Below, in pieces: positions 31,069-43,686 of a stretch of DNA of 64,000 nucleotides. The translations under genes were made by a program, and so were the position numbers. This DNA is from Silanimonas lenta DSM 16282 (GTDB taxonomy: Bacteria > Pseudomonadota > Gammaproteobacteria > Xanthomonadales > Xanthomonadaceae): contig NZ_AUBD01000005.1 of the NCBI RefSeq assembly GCF_000429065.1, positions 248,001-312,000 of the forward strand. The letters are read 5' to 3'. The notes beneath the pieces were generated by a model. It was not told the origin of the DNA and made no database searches. It was given only the letters and a program-made list of their open reading frames with translations. How positions within the stretch are numbered: the stretch's first letter is position 1; every line of letters begins with the position of its first letter.

Positions 31069-32301
31069 ATGAGCCGTCCGGAAGACCTGCTGCGCGACCT
31101 CCGCATCGACCGCCGCCCCGAGGCCCGCAGGCCCGCCTCGCACCGCAAGTGGGTGGCGCTGGCGGTCCTTGCCGCCCTCGTTCTTGCCGTCCTCGCCTGG
31201 CGCGCCACCCGCCCGGTGGTGGTCGATACCGCGCTGGCCCGGCCGGCGGCCGAGGCCGGGCCGCCCACCCTGCTCGATGCCTCGGGCTTCGTCACCGCGC
31301 GGCGCATCGCCACGGTGTCCTCGAAGGTCACCGGCCGGGTGGCCGAGGTGCTGATCGAGGAGGGCATGAAGGTGGAGGAAGGCCAGCTGCTCGCCCGCCT
31401 CGACCCCACCGATGCCCGCGCCCAGCTCGAACTGGCCACGGCCCAGCTCGCCTCCAGCGAGTCGCAGCTGGCCGAAGCGCGCACCCAGCTCGCGCTGGCC
31501 GAGACCACGCTGGCGCGGCAGCAGGAGCTGCTGGGCCGCCGTCTGGTATCGCAGGCCGCCTACGACCAGGCCAGGGCCGACCGCGATGCCCGTGCCGCCC
31601 GCCTCGCCAGCCTGGAAAAGGCGGTGGAAGTGGCACGCGAGCAGCGCGCGCTGGCCCTGATCGGGGTCGAGAACACCGAGATCCGCGCCCCCTTCTCGGG
31701 CGTGATCGTGGCCAAGGCCGCGCAGCCCGGCGAGATGGTCTCGCCGCTCTCGGCCGGCGGCGGCTTCACCCGCACCGGCATCGGCACCCTGGTCGACATG
31801 GACTCGCTGGAAGTGAACGTCGACGTCAACGAGGCCTACATCGGCCGGGTGCAGCCGAAGATGGGCGTGAACGCCGTGCTCAACGCCTACCCGGACTGGA
31901 CCATCCCCGGCAGCGTGATCGCCATCGTGCCCACCGCCGACCGCTCCAAGGCCACGGTGAAGGTGCGCATCGCCCTGGACAGCCGCGACCCGCGCATCGT
32001 GCCGGACATGGGCGTGCGGGTGAGCTTCCTCGCCCCCGTGGACCCGGAAGCGCCGCCGCCCAGCGGCGCCCTGGTGCCGGAGGCGGCCATCGTCCGCGCC
32101 AGCGGCGAGGACGGGGCCAGGCCCGCGGTCTTCGTGCTGGAGGAGGGCCGGGTGCGCCGCGTCGAGGTGGTGCTGGGCGCCGAGGCCAATGCCGAGCGCC
32201 AGGTCACGGCTGGCCTCGTGGGCGGCGAGACCGTGGTGGTGGCGCCCCCGCCCGGCCTGCGCGACGGCGAGCGCGCGGTGCCGCGCAGCCCGCGCCGCTG
32301 A
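31069..32301 (+). CDS. MacA-like periplasmic adaptor (HlyD/membrane fusion protein)
   Basis: A 410-residue membrane fusion protein. A cytoplasmic basic N-terminus (1-27) is followed by one membrane helix (about 28-45). Next come the first lipoyl half and barrel strand (LLDASGFVTARRIATVSSKV), a long coiled-coil hairpin (about 115-200, with AQLASSESQLAEARTQLALA) and the second lipoyl half (TEIRAPFSGVIVAKAAQPGE). The beta-barrel and membrane-proximal domain end near 405. It starts an operon with an ATPase and two FtsX-type permeases, so it is the adaptor of a MacAB-like ABC exporter. No TolC-type outer-membrane gene is attached. The substrate is unknown. Confidence 0.9.
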   Translation: MSRPEDLLRDLRIDRRPEARRPASHRKWVALAVLAALVLAVLAWRATRPVVVDTALARPAAEAGPPTLLDASGFVTARRIATVSSKVTGRVAEVLIEEGMKVEEGQLLARLDPTDARAQLELATAQLASSESQLAEARTQLALAETTLARQQELLGRRLVSQAAYDQARADRDARAARLASLEKAVEVAREQRALALIGVENTEIRAPFSGVIVAKAAQPGEMVSPLSAGGGFTRTGIGTLVDMDSLEVNVDVNEAYIGRVQPKMGVNAVLNAYPDWTIPGSVIAIVPTADRSKATVKVRIALDSRDPRIVPDMGVRVSFLAPVDPEAPPPSGALVPEAAIVRASGEDGARPAVFVLEEGRVRRVEVVLGAEANAERQVTAGLVGGETVVVAPPPGLRDGERAVPRSPRR

Positions 32302-32313
32302 AGGAGACCGGAC

Positions 32314-33024
32314 ATGGCCGCGAATGCCGCTCCCTCGCCGGCGCCGCTGGTCGAGATCCGCAATCTCACCAAGACCTATGTGCGCGGCCGGCAGCGGGTG
32401 GAGGTGCTGCACGGCATCGACCTCGACATCCCGGAAGGCGATTTCGTCGCGCTGATGGGCCCCTCGGGCTCGGGCAAGACCACCCTGCTCAACCTGATCG
32501 GCGGCATCGACTCGCCGAGCTCGGGCCTGCTCAAGGTGGGCGGCCAGCGCATCGACGACTACGGCGCCGACGAACTGGCGCGCTGGCGCGCCGAGACCGT
32601 GGGCTTCATCTTCCAGAGCTACAACCTGATGCCGGTGCTGACAGCGCAGAAGAACGTCGAGCTGCCCCTGCTGCTCACCGACTTCGGCGCCCGCGAGCGT
32701 GCCCGCCGCGCCCGCCTCGCCCTGGAGCTGGTGGGCCTTGGCGAACGCGCCGGCCACAAGCCGAACGAGCTCTCCGGCGGCCAGCAGCAGCGCGTGGCGA
32801 TCGCCCGCGCGCTGGTGAGCGATCCTAGGCTGCTGATCTGCGACGAACCCACCGGCGACCTCGACCGCAAGACCGCCGACGAGGTGCTGCGCCTGCTGCA
32901 GCGCCTGAACGCCGACTTCGGCAAGACCATCATCATGGTCACCCACGACCCCAAGGCCGCCGAGTACGCCCGCCGCACCGTGCACCTCGACAAGGGCACG
33001 CTGGTACAGGAGGCCGCGCACTAA
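32314..33024 (+). CDS. ABC exporter ATPase, MacB/LolD-like
   Basis: A 236-residue ATPase. Walker A GPSGSGKTT is at residues 49-57, the signature is LSGGQQQRVAIARALVSD, Walker B is LLICDEPTGDLD and the switch histidine is in MVTHDPKAAEYA. The early IPEGDFVALMGPSG and the TVGFIFQSYNLMPVLTA Q-loop region are standard for the type VII (MacB/LolD/FtsE) group, which works by mechanotransmission with FtsX-type permeases. It lies 12 bases after the adaptor and 13 before the first permease, preceded by AAGGAG. Confidence 0.93.
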   Translation: MAANAAPSPAPLVEIRNLTKTYVRGRQRVEVLHGIDLDIPEGDFVALMGPSGSGKTTLLNLIGGIDSPSSGLLKVGGQRIDDYGADELARWRAETVGFIFQSYNLMPVLTAQKNVELPLLLTDFGARERARRARLALELVGLGERAGHKPNELSGGQQQRVAIARALVSDPRLLICDEPTGDLDRKTADEVLRLLQRLNADFGKTIIMVTHDPKAAEYARRTVHLDKGTLVQEAAH

Positions 33025-33037
33025 GCGCGGGCCGGCC

Positions 33038-34300
33038 ATGCTGAAGTACCTCGGCCTGGTGCTCTCCGGGCTCACCCGGAAGAAGCTGCGCACCACGCTC
33101 ACCTTCCTCTCGCTGGTGGCCGCCTTCACCCTGCTCGGGCTGCTGCAGGCGGTGAACTCGCTGTTCTCCGGCGCCGCCGACTTCCTCGGCGCCAACCGCC
33201 TCATCACCCAGGCCAGCACCAGCTTCACCCAGCCGCTGCCGATGCGCTTGCTGCCGCAGATCGAGGCGGTGCCCGGCGTCACCGCGGTGGGGCATTCGCA
33301 GTTCTTTGGCGGCCAGTACGGCGATGGCCGCAGCTTCTTCCCGCAGTTCGCGGTGAATCCGCAGCGCCTGCGCCAGACCTATCCCGAGTGGGTGATGCCG
33401 GAAGACCAGTGGCGCGCCTTCGTCTCCACCCAAGACGGGGCCATCGTCGGCCGCCTGCTCGCCGAGCAGAACGGCTGGAAGCTGGGCGACATCGTGCCGC
33501 TCAACAGCTTCATCTGGACCCGTGCCGACGGCTCACGGCTCTGGGAGTGGCGGGTGGTGGGCATCTTCGATGGCCGCGACGAGGAATGGCAGAAGCGCAC
33601 CACGATCATGTACCTCAACTACGGCCAGTTCGACGAGGGCCGCAGTCCGGCGGCGCGCGGCCTGGCCGGGGTCTTCGTGGTGCAGGTGGACGACCCGGCG
33701 AATGCCGAGCGCATCGCCAGCGCCATCGACGCCAAGTTCGCCAACTCCGCCGAGGAGACCAAGACCCAGAGCGAGCAGGAATTCCAGCTCGGCTTCATCC
33801 GCCAGCTCGGCGACATCGGCCTCATCGTCAACCTGATCACCGGCGCGGTGTTCTTCTCCATCCTCTTCCTCACCGGCGTGGCGATGAGCCAGGCGGTGCG
33901 CGAGCGCATCCCGGAACTGGCGGTGCTCAAATGCCTCGGCTTCCGAGACCGCCAGGTGATGTGGCTGGTGCTGGCCGAATGCTTCGCCCTCTGCCTGTTC
34001 GGCGCCCTCGCGGGAATGCTGCTCGCCAGCCTCGTGATGCAGTTCCTGCCGCCGGAATTCCCGATCACCGCCGATGCCTTCGTCTGGGCGGTGGCCGGGG
34101 CCAGCGTGCTCCTGCTCACCCTGCTCGTGGGCCTGCCGCCTGCGCTCACGGCGCGGCGCCTGAAGATCGTCGATGCGCTGGCCGGCCGCGCCGGCGATTC
34201 ACCGCTGGAACTCGCCCTGCGCCGGGCGATCGAGTGGCCGGTGCTCGGCTGGCGCTGGCTGATGGGCCGCCCGCTGCGCCCGGCGGAGGACGGGGCATGA
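33038..34300 (+). CDS. FtsX/MacB-type ABC permease, first
   Basis: A 420-residue type VII ABC permease with four predicted membrane helices: one near residues 17-36, then a periplasmic domain (about 45-265), then three helices near 270-295, 320-350 and 355-378. The cytoplasmic coupling stretch RERIPELAVLKCLGFRDRQV is diagnostic of FtsX-domain proteins. Unlike E. coli MacB, the ATPase is a separate chain. Its stop overlaps the start of the second permease (ATGA). The pair probably forms a heterodimer. Confidence 0.9.
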   Translation: MLKYLGLVLSGLTRKKLRTTLTFLSLVAAFTLLGLLQAVNSLFSGAADFLGANRLITQASTSFTQPLPMRLLPQIEAVPGVTAVGHSQFFGGQYGDGRSFFPQFAVNPQRLRQTYPEWVMPEDQWRAFVSTQDGAIVGRLLAEQNGWKLGDIVPLNSFIWTRADGSRLWEWRVVGIFDGRDEEWQKRTTIMYLNYGQFDEGRSPAARGLAGVFVVQVDDPANAERIASAIDAKFANSAEETKTQSEQEFQLGFIRQLGDIGLIVNLITGAVFFSILFLTGVAMSQAVRERIPELAVLKCLGFRDRQVMWLVLAECFALCLFGALAGMLLASLVMQFLPPEFPITADAFVWAVAGASVLLLTLLVGLPPALTARRLKIVDALAGRAGDSPLELALRRAIEWPVLGWRWLMGRPLRPAEDGA

Positions 34301-35475
34301 GCACCTGGACCCAGGTCCGCGAGATCACCCTCATGAACCTGCGCTCGATCCCCGAGCGCCTCGGGCCCTCGCTGGTGATCGTGGTCGGCATCGCCGGAGT
34401 GGTGGGGGTGCTGGTGGCCCTGATGTCGATGTCGGCCGGACTGACCCAGACCCTCGGCAGCGGCGGCCGGGTGGACCAGGCGGTGGTCACCCGCGGCGGG
34501 GCGAACGGCGAGCTCGCCAGCTTCCTCTCGGTGGCCAGCGTCACCCTGGTCAAGCAGGACCCGGCGGTTGCCCGCGCCGCAGACGGCACGCCGCTCGCCA
34601 GCGGCGAGCTGATCGTCATCACCGAGGTACCGCGCCCCGGCCAGCGCACCGGGGCCAACGTCACCCTGCGCGGCCTCGAGCCGGTGGGCCTGCGCCTGCG
34701 CGAAGGCTTCCGCATCACCGGGGGCCGGCTGTTCCGGCCCGGCGTGCAGGAGCTGATCGTCGGCGCCGGCGCGGCGCGGCAGTTCGCCGGCCTCGAGGTC
34801 GGCAGCACCCTGCGCTTCCGCGGCAACACCTGGCGGGTGGTCGGCCACTTCGAGAGCGGGGGCAAGTACGACTCGGAGCTGTGGAGCGACATCGGCACCG
34901 TACAGAGCGCCTGGCGGCGCAGCGGCGCCTCCTCGATCCTCGTCCAGCTCACCCGGCCGGAGGCCATGGAGGCCTTCGCCGCGCGTCTCAAGGCCGACCC
35001 GCAGCTCGATGTCGAGGCCAAGACCCAGCTCGCCTTCTACGAGGGGCAGAGCGGCCAGCTCACCGCCACGATCGGCATCCTTGCCGGCATCGTCGCCCTC
35101 ATCATGGCCTTCGGCGCCACCTTCGGCGCGCTCAACACCATGTACTCCGCGGTCTCGGCCCGCACCCGCGAAATCGGCACCCTGCGCGCCCTGGGCTTCG
35201 GCGCCGCCCCGGTGGTGGCCTCGGTGATGGCCGAGGCCCTGCTGCTGAGCCTCTCGGGCGGCCTGCTCGGCGCCGCCGTGGCCTACCTCGCCTTCAACGG
35301 CTATGCCGTCTCCACCCTCGGCGGCGGCTTCACCCAGGTGGCCTTCCAGTTCGCGGTCACGCCGACGCTGGTCGCCCAGGGCCTCGGATTGGCGCTCGCC
35401 ATCGGCTTCATCGGCGGGCTGGCACCCGCCATCCGTGCCGCGCGCATCCCGGTGACCTCGGCGCTTCGGGAGTGA
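34297..35475 (+). CDS. FtsX/MacB-type ABC permease, second
   Basis: A 392-residue permease with the same plan as its upstream neighbour: a helix at about 22-45, a periplasmic MacB-PCD-like domain (about 50-260) and three C-terminal helices. The coupling motif SARTREIGTLRALGFGAAPV lies after the second helix. Sequence identity to the first permease is low by eye, so this is an old divergence rather than a recent duplication. It overlaps the first permease by four bases and is the last gene before the metal-resistance block. Confidence 0.9.
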   Translation: MSTWTQVREITLMNLRSIPERLGPSLVIVVGIAGVVGVLVALMSMSAGLTQTLGSGGRVDQAVVTRGGANGELASFLSVASVTLVKQDPAVARAADGTPLASGELIVITEVPRPGQRTGANVTLRGLEPVGLRLREGFRITGGRLFRPGVQELIVGAGAARQFAGLEVGSTLRFRGNTWRVVGHFESGGKYDSELWSDIGTVQSAWRRSGASSILVQLTRPEAMEAFAARLKADPQLDVEAKTQLAFYEGQSGQLTATIGILAGIVALIMAFGATFGALNTMYSAVSARTREIGTLRALGFGAAPVVASVMAEALLLSLSGGLLGAAVAYLAFNGYAVSTLGGGFTQVAFQFAVTPTLVAQGLGLALAIGFIGGLAPAIRAARIPVTSALRE

Positions 35476-35528
35476 GCGGAACGGGCCGACCTCAGAAGGG
35501 TTGTGCTGGCCAGAGGCATGTGATTTTC

Positions 35529-35963
35529 TCAGGCGAGGGGCGAGTGAATGGAGAAGGGAGCCTCTGAGACTCGCCCTTCATGCGCCAAGCTTTCCAGCAC
35601 CGCACAGGTCGCGCGCTGGCCGCCACGACACCGTTCCACCGTGGCGACCAGCTCGGCCTCCATCCGCTGAAGGTGCGCGAGCTTCTCGCGCACCTCGGCC
35701 AAGTGGCGGCGCGCCAAGGTGTCGACCTCGGCGCAGGCCAGACCCGGGCTTTCCGACAGATGCAGAAGGCTGCGGATCTCGTCGAGGCTGAAGCCCAGAG
35801 CGCGGCCACGGGTGATGAAGCGGACGCGGGCGATGTCGCCCTTCCGGTACGCCCGGTACCCCGACGCCGTTCGCTCCGGTTTCGGGAGCAAACCGACCTT
35901 TTCGTAGTAGCGGATGGTCTCGAAATGGCAGTCCGTGGCCGCAGCCAGCTCGCCGATCTTCAT
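35529..35963 (-). CDS. MerR family heavy-metal regulator (CadR/PbrR type)
   Basis: A 144-residue MerR-type activator-repressor. The winged-helix DNA-binding domain is at about 1-70, with KIGELAAATDCHFETIRYYE and the recognition wing around GYRAYRK; the dimerisation helix runs about 78-118. Metal-binding cysteines C77, C112 and C120 match the positions used by CadR for Cd(II) and by PbrR for Pb(II); an extra C12 sits where PbrR has one. CadR's His-rich tail is missing. It diverges from the cation transporter, with the MerR-type promoter between them; its ATG lies five bases from the -35 of that promoter. It probably controls the transporter and its own gene; control of czcCBA is possible. Confidence 0.9.
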   Translation of the reverse strand: MKIGELAAATDCHFETIRYYEKVGLLPKPERTASGYRAYRKGDIARVRFITRGRALGFSLDEIRSLLHLSESPGLACAEVDTLARRHLAEVREKLAHLQRMEAELVATVERCRGGQRATCAVLESLAHEGRVSEAPFSIHSPLA

Positions 35964-35967
35964 GGGC

Positions 35968-35998
35968 TTGACCCTGTAGCGACTCCGGGGTTTACGGT
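35968..35998 (+). promoter_or_regulatory. MerR-family operator and 19-bp-spacer promoter
   Basis: TTGACC at 35968-35973 and TACGGT at 35993-35998 are separated by 19 bases, the overlong spacing typical of MerR-regulated promoters. Between them lies the dyad ACCCTGTAG / CTCCGGGGT (seven of nine positions symmetric) around CGA, close to the ZntR/CadR/PbrR consensus. It drives the cation transporter gene when metal-bound MerR untwists the spacer. Confidence 0.88.
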
Positions 35999-36021
35999 AC
36001 GCCCATTCGGAGGACAAGACC

Positions 36022-36708
36022 ATGACCGACTGCTCCTGCCAAGAAACCGCGACCGCCTGCGCGACCTCGAGTGACCGGGGCCTCCGACGCGTTCTTTGGG
36101 TGGTGATGGCCTTGAATGCCGCGCTGTTCGTGACCGAGTTCAGCGTCGGCCTCTGGGCGCACAGCAGCGCACTGATGGCCGACTCGCTCGACGCGCTGGG
36201 CGATGCGGGCATCTACCTGCTCACGCTTATCGTGATGGCCGGTTCGGTCCGACAGCGGGCGGGTGCATCGCTGCTGAAGGGTGCGTTGCAGGGGGCGTTC
36301 GGGCTGTTCGTGATCGTTGAAGTCGTGCGACGGGCCATCGCCGGCGAGGTGCCGGATGCCGGACTGATGACGGTGATGTCGCTGATCGCGCTCACCGTCA
36401 ACGTGACGGCCTTCGCCCTATTGACGCGCTTCCGCAACGAGGACCTGAACCTCCGCTCCGTCTGGCTGTGCTCACGCAACGACCTGGCGAACAACGTCGG
36501 TGTGCTGGCGGCCGCTGGCTTGGTTGCATGGACGGGAACCCGCTGGCCTGATCTCGCGGTCGGCCTGCTGGTGGCCACACTGTTCCTGCAGACCTCCTTC
36601 ACCGTCCTGCGCGCCGCGTGGCGGGAGTGGACCACCGGCATCCCCACCCCCATGGAAGATGGGCATGGGCACACGGCTGCCATCGGACACGCCGAGCAGA
36701 AACCATGA
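36022..36708 (+). CDS. CDF-like cation transporter
   Basis: A 228-residue inner-membrane protein with six predicted helices. The N-terminus has a Cys-rich patch (MTDCSCQETATACA). Helix 2 carries MADSLDALGDAG, which keeps the D-x-x-x-D metal site of cation diffusion facilitators. In helix 5 the usual H-x-x-x-D is replaced by the SRNDLANN motif, as in a subfamily often found next to MerR regulators. There is no C-terminal cytoplasmic ferredoxin-like domain; the tail is a short His-rich stretch (DGHGHTAAIGH). It likely exports Zn, Cd or a similar metal; the exact ion is inferred. It overlaps the DUF3703 gene (ATGA). Confidence 0.85.
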   Translation: MTDCSCQETATACATSSDRGLRRVLWVVMALNAALFVTEFSVGLWAHSSALMADSLDALGDAGIYLLTLIVMAGSVRQRAGASLLKGALQGAFGLFVIVEVVRRAIAGEVPDAGLMTVMSLIALTVNVTAFALLTRFRNEDLNLRSVWLCSRNDLANNVGVLAAAGLVAWTGTRWPDLAVGLLVATLFLQTSFTVLRAAWREWTTGIPTPMEDGHGHTAAIGHAEQKP

Positions 36709-37043
36709 GTCCACGCCTCAACCAAGCTATCGAGATCGAGTACGCGCTCGCCTGTCAGGCGGAAGCCGGCGGCCGCGCCGCCGAGGCCTTCCATCACCTT
36801 GAACGCGCTCACATCCTTTCGCAGCGTCACACGCTCGCCCATGTGCGCAGCCACCTGCGGATGTGGGGCTGGGCTTGGCGGCAACGTCAGCCGCGGGAGC
36901 TGCTCGGGCAGGCCACGCGGATTCTGGCGGCAGCACTGTTCAGTCGCATCTGGGTGCCGGAGGGCAACACCGGGGGATCGAACGTCAGCGCCATCCAGCC
37001 AATGCCCATCCCGGCCGACCTTCGCGACCTGTTGTCGCGCTGA
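36705..37043 (+). CDS. DUF3703 domain-containing protein
   Basis: A 112-residue soluble protein matching DUF3703, with AFHHLERAHILSQRHTLAHV (about 26-45), HLRMWGWAWRQ and a C-terminal IWVPEGNTGGSNVSA. The histidine-rich first half (H29, H30, H36, H42, H45, H49) could hold a metal or cofactor. The family is uncharacterised but is frequently found in heavy-metal efflux clusters, which fits here. It overlaps the transporter stop by four bases, so translation is probably coupled. Confidence 0.78.
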   Translation: MSPRLNQAIEIEYALACQAEAGGRAAEAFHHLERAHILSQRHTLAHVRSHLRMWGWAWRQRQPRELLGQATRILAAALFSRIWVPEGNTGGSNVSAIQPMPIPADLRDLLSR

Positions 37044-37060
37044 TCCGTTACCCTGAACCA

Positions 37061-37441
37061 ATGTCCCGTCTCCGACCTCGCGCACGAGCCTTCCACGCCA
37101 GCCTCATTTGGGCGCTGGCGGCGCTGCTGCTCGTGGCGTCGATGTTGGGTGCGATCGCGGCCGGTCATCCGCCGGTCCATGACGAAGCCCTCGCGGTGTC
37201 CGCCGCGGTCGCCGACGCCGATCGCCCGGACTGTGATGAAGACACGCCGCATCCGCCCGGGCTGGCCAGCCTCTCGCATGATTTGGCGCATGCGTGGCAC
37301 CACTGCGGCGTGGTCATGGCCGTGCTGCCGACGCCCGTCGTGAAGCTGATCGCGCTACCTCCGATGCTGCCTCCCAGTGTGGCGTCGATCCTCGCGCCGA
37401 CCCCGGCGCTTCAAGGCCTGTTCCGCCCGCCCATCCGCTGA
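37061..37441 (+). CDS. Small exported protein preceding czcC (CzcI-like)
   Basis: A 126-residue protein with an N-terminal signal/anchor (about residues 12-34). It carries possible metal ligands: HPPVHDE (36-42), DCDEDTPH (57-64) and HDLAHAWHHC (73-82). The C-terminus is Pro/Leu-rich and ends LFRPPIR. Small His-containing exported proteins in this position upstream of czcC (CzcI in Cupriavidus) are thought to act as periplasmic sensors or modulators. Similarity is positional and compositional rather than motif-level. It starts 17 bases after the DUF3703 gene. Confidence 0.65.
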   Translation: MSRLRPRARAFHASLIWALAALLLVASMLGAIAAGHPPVHDEALAVSAAVADADRPDCDEDTPHPPGLASLSHDLAHAWHHCGVVMAVLPTPVVKLIALPPMLPPSVASILAPTPALQGLFRPPIR

Positions 37442-37499
37442 CCCGTCGAATCGGCCGCGTTTCGCGGCGTTCCATTCCACGAATCAACGGAGTTTCCCC

Positions 37500-38767
37500 A
37501 TGTCTTTTCGTCTGGCCGCGTTCGCGGCCGGGCTGATGCTGCTGGCCGTCGCCTCGGGCGCGGCCGCCCAGCCCTTCACGCTGGAAGACGCGCACGAACG
37601 CGTCGCCCAGTTCCATCCCGATCTTCGTCTGTTCGTCCCCCGCCGCGAGGGCCTTGAGGCCGAGGCGCGAGCGGCAGCCCTTCGACCGCCACTCGAAGCC
37701 CAGGTGGATCTCGAGAACGTGCTCGGTTCGGGTCCTCTCCTGGGCACCCGATCCGCTGAGCTGACGCTGAGCCTTGCCGGTGTGCTGGAGCGCGGCGGCA
37801 AGCGCGAGGCCCGCCGTGCGCTGGCGGCGGCCCGCATTGACGCACTCGGCGTGCAGCGCGCTGCCACGCAGCTCGACCTGCTTGCCGAAACCACGCGCCG
37901 CTACCTCGATCTGGTCGCTCTGCAGGCGCAACGCCCGCTGTTCGAAGAGGACTTGGCCGAGCGTCAGCGTATCGCCCGTGCAGCACGACAGCGCTTCACG
38001 GTGGGGGCTGCGCCGGAGGCTTCCGCGCTGGCCGCCGAGGCGGAGGTCGCGCAAGCCGAAGCGCGTCTCGCTGCCCTTGACGCGCAGCAAGCCGCGGCTT
38101 GGCGCCGCCTGACCCTGCTTTGGGGCGAACCCACCAGCGACGTCGTTCCGAAGGTCGCTTCGGTGCCCGCGTCCTTGCCCGAACTGCCGGACTTGGAGAC
38201 GCTCACCAAGCGAATTGCCGACGCGCCCGAACTGATGGCCTTCGCCGATGAAGCGCGCATCCGAGAGGCGCGGATCATCCTCGCCGAAACAGAGGCCCGC
38301 CCGGACCTGCGGTGGAGCGCGGGTGTCCGGCGCCTGCAGGACGGCCGGGATGTGGGCCTCGTGGCGGGCTTCAGCCTGCCGCTGGGTGGTCGCCAACGTG
38401 CCGAACCCGCCATCGCCGCGGCACGAGCCGAGCGCGACGCCTTGGCGATGCAGCGCGAGTCCGCCGAGCTGCAGCTTGAAGCCGTGGCGGTCGCCGCCTG
38501 GTCACAGGTGAGCACCGCTGCACTGCAGGCCGAGCGCCTGCACACCGACGTCCTGCCGCGACTTGAGCGTGCCGCCGCACAGTCGGAGCGGGCCTACCGC
38601 GCCGGTGCGTTGAGCTACCTCGAGTGGGCCGCCGTGCAAACCGAGATCACCGCCTCACGCCTTGCGCTTCTGGAGGCCCGCGTGGCCGCGCATCGCGCCC
38701 TGATTGAACTGCAGCGCCTGACCGCCGAGAGCTGGTCGGCAAGCGACGCTCGCAAAGGAGCCAACGA

Positions 38768-38771
<4 letters not shown>
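37500..38771 (+). CDS. czcC: Outer-membrane efflux protein, CzcC-like (TolC family)
   Basis: A 423-residue outer-membrane channel of the TolC/OEP family. Signal peptide 1-23 (cut after GAAA). The two long helical hairpins are visible, e.g. FTLEDAHERVAQFHPDLRLF at the start and ERAAAQSERAYRAGALSYLE near 357-376. QVDLENVLGSG and ELTLSLAGVLERGGKREARR are typical of CzcC/CusC homologs in metal operons. It forms the outer exit of the CzcCBA pump and overlaps czcB by four bases (ATGA). Confidence 0.88.
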
Positions 38772-42915
<4,144 letters not shown>

Positions 42916-42945
42916 TCTTTTCTTTCTCGACCATCGGACAGACGT

Positions 42946-42978
42946 CGAAAAAGGAAAAGGCCCCGTAACAACGGGGCC
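42946..42978 (-). terminator. Rho-independent terminator for ssb
   Basis: Bases 42959-42966 (GGCCCCGT) pair with 42971-42978 around AACA. On the reverse strand the stem is followed by TTTTCCTTTTT, so it terminates ssb. The same stem could also slow transcripts from czcA, but no T-run follows on that strand. Confidence 0.85.
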
Positions 42979-43017
42979 TCCCTGAGATCTTTATCAACGA
43001 CTACACACAAGTGTGTC

Positions 43018-43551
43018 TCAGAACGGGATGTCGTCGTCCGGGAAGGGATCGCTGTTCTGCGGCGGCGGATTGCCGCTGCGGTTGCCGTAGCCCTCGCCCT
43101 GGGCGGCGCCGAAACCGCCGCCCCGGCCGCTACCCGAGGCCGCGCGACCGCCGCCGTAGCCACCGCCCGAGCGCGCGGGGCGGTCGGCACGCTCACCGCC
43201 CTCGCCGGCCATGCCGGGGTTGCCGCCCAGCATCTGCATCTCGCTGGCGATGATGTCGGTGGTGTAGCGCTCGATGCCGTTCTTGTCGGTGTACTTCTCG
43301 GTGCGCAGGCTGCCCTCGATGTAGACCTGCCGGCCCTTCTTCAGGTACTCGCCGGCGATCTCGGCCAGCCGGCCGAAGAACTTCACCCGGTGCCACTCGG
43401 TGCGCTCCTGGGGGTTGCCGTCCTTGTCCTTCCAGCTCTCCGAGGTGGCCACGCTGATGGTGGTGATGGCCGAGCCGCTCTGGCTGTAGCGCACCTCGGG
43501 GTCGTTGCCAAGATTGCCGACGAGGATGACTTTGTTGATGCCGCGCGCCAT
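43018..43551 (-). CDS. ssb: Single-stranded DNA-binding protein
   Basis: A 177-residue SSB. The OB-fold domain covers about 1-110 ([52 protein letters not shown]). A Gly/Arg-rich linker (about 120-165) leads to the conserved acidic tip DDDIPF that recruits repair and replication proteins. GGAGGA stands eight bases before the ATG. It is transcribed alone, ending at a strong terminator next to the czc block, and diverges from the prenyl synthase gene. Confidence 0.96.
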   Translation of the reverse strand: MARGINKVILVGNLGNDPEVRYSQSGSAITTISVATSESWKDKDGNPQERTEWHRVKFFGRLAEIAGEYLKKGRQVYIEGSLRTEKYTDKNGIERYTTDIIASEMQMLGGNPGMAGEGGERADRPARSGGGYGGGRAASGSGRGGGFGAAQGEGYGNRSGNPPPQNSDPFPDDDIPF

Positions 43552-43674
43552 GGGGGGGTCCTCCGGACCGCTGGATGTCGAAGATGGCCGCAGAGTATGA
43601 CAGCCCCACGGCGTCCCGGGTCGGGATTCTGCCCGCCGCGGATCGGATCACGGCCCGGCGGCGGGTCGGCCCCC

Positions 43675-43680
43675 TATAAT
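43675..43680 (+). promoter_or_regulatory. Consensus -10 box six bases before the polyprenyl synthase start
   Basis: TATAAT, a perfect -10 hexamer, then CGGCAG, then ATG. The expected transcription start falls on the start codon, and no ribosome binding site is possible in this spacing. No clear -35 hexamer is seen in the GC-rich 17-18 bases upstream. Confidence 0.65.
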
Positions 43681-43686
43681 CGGCAG

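Noticed and set aside
35539-35575. Inverted repeat GGGCGAGT / ACTCGCCC at the end of the MerR gene as an island boundary or terminator
   Set aside because: It lies inside the merR coding region, has a 21-base loop and no T-run, and no matching copy was found at the other end of the block.
43003-43016. Perfect inverted repeat ACACAC-AA-GTGTGT next to the ssb stop
   Set aside because: Loop of two bases cannot form a normal hairpin and no T-run follows on either strand; probably incidental to the stronger terminator nearby.
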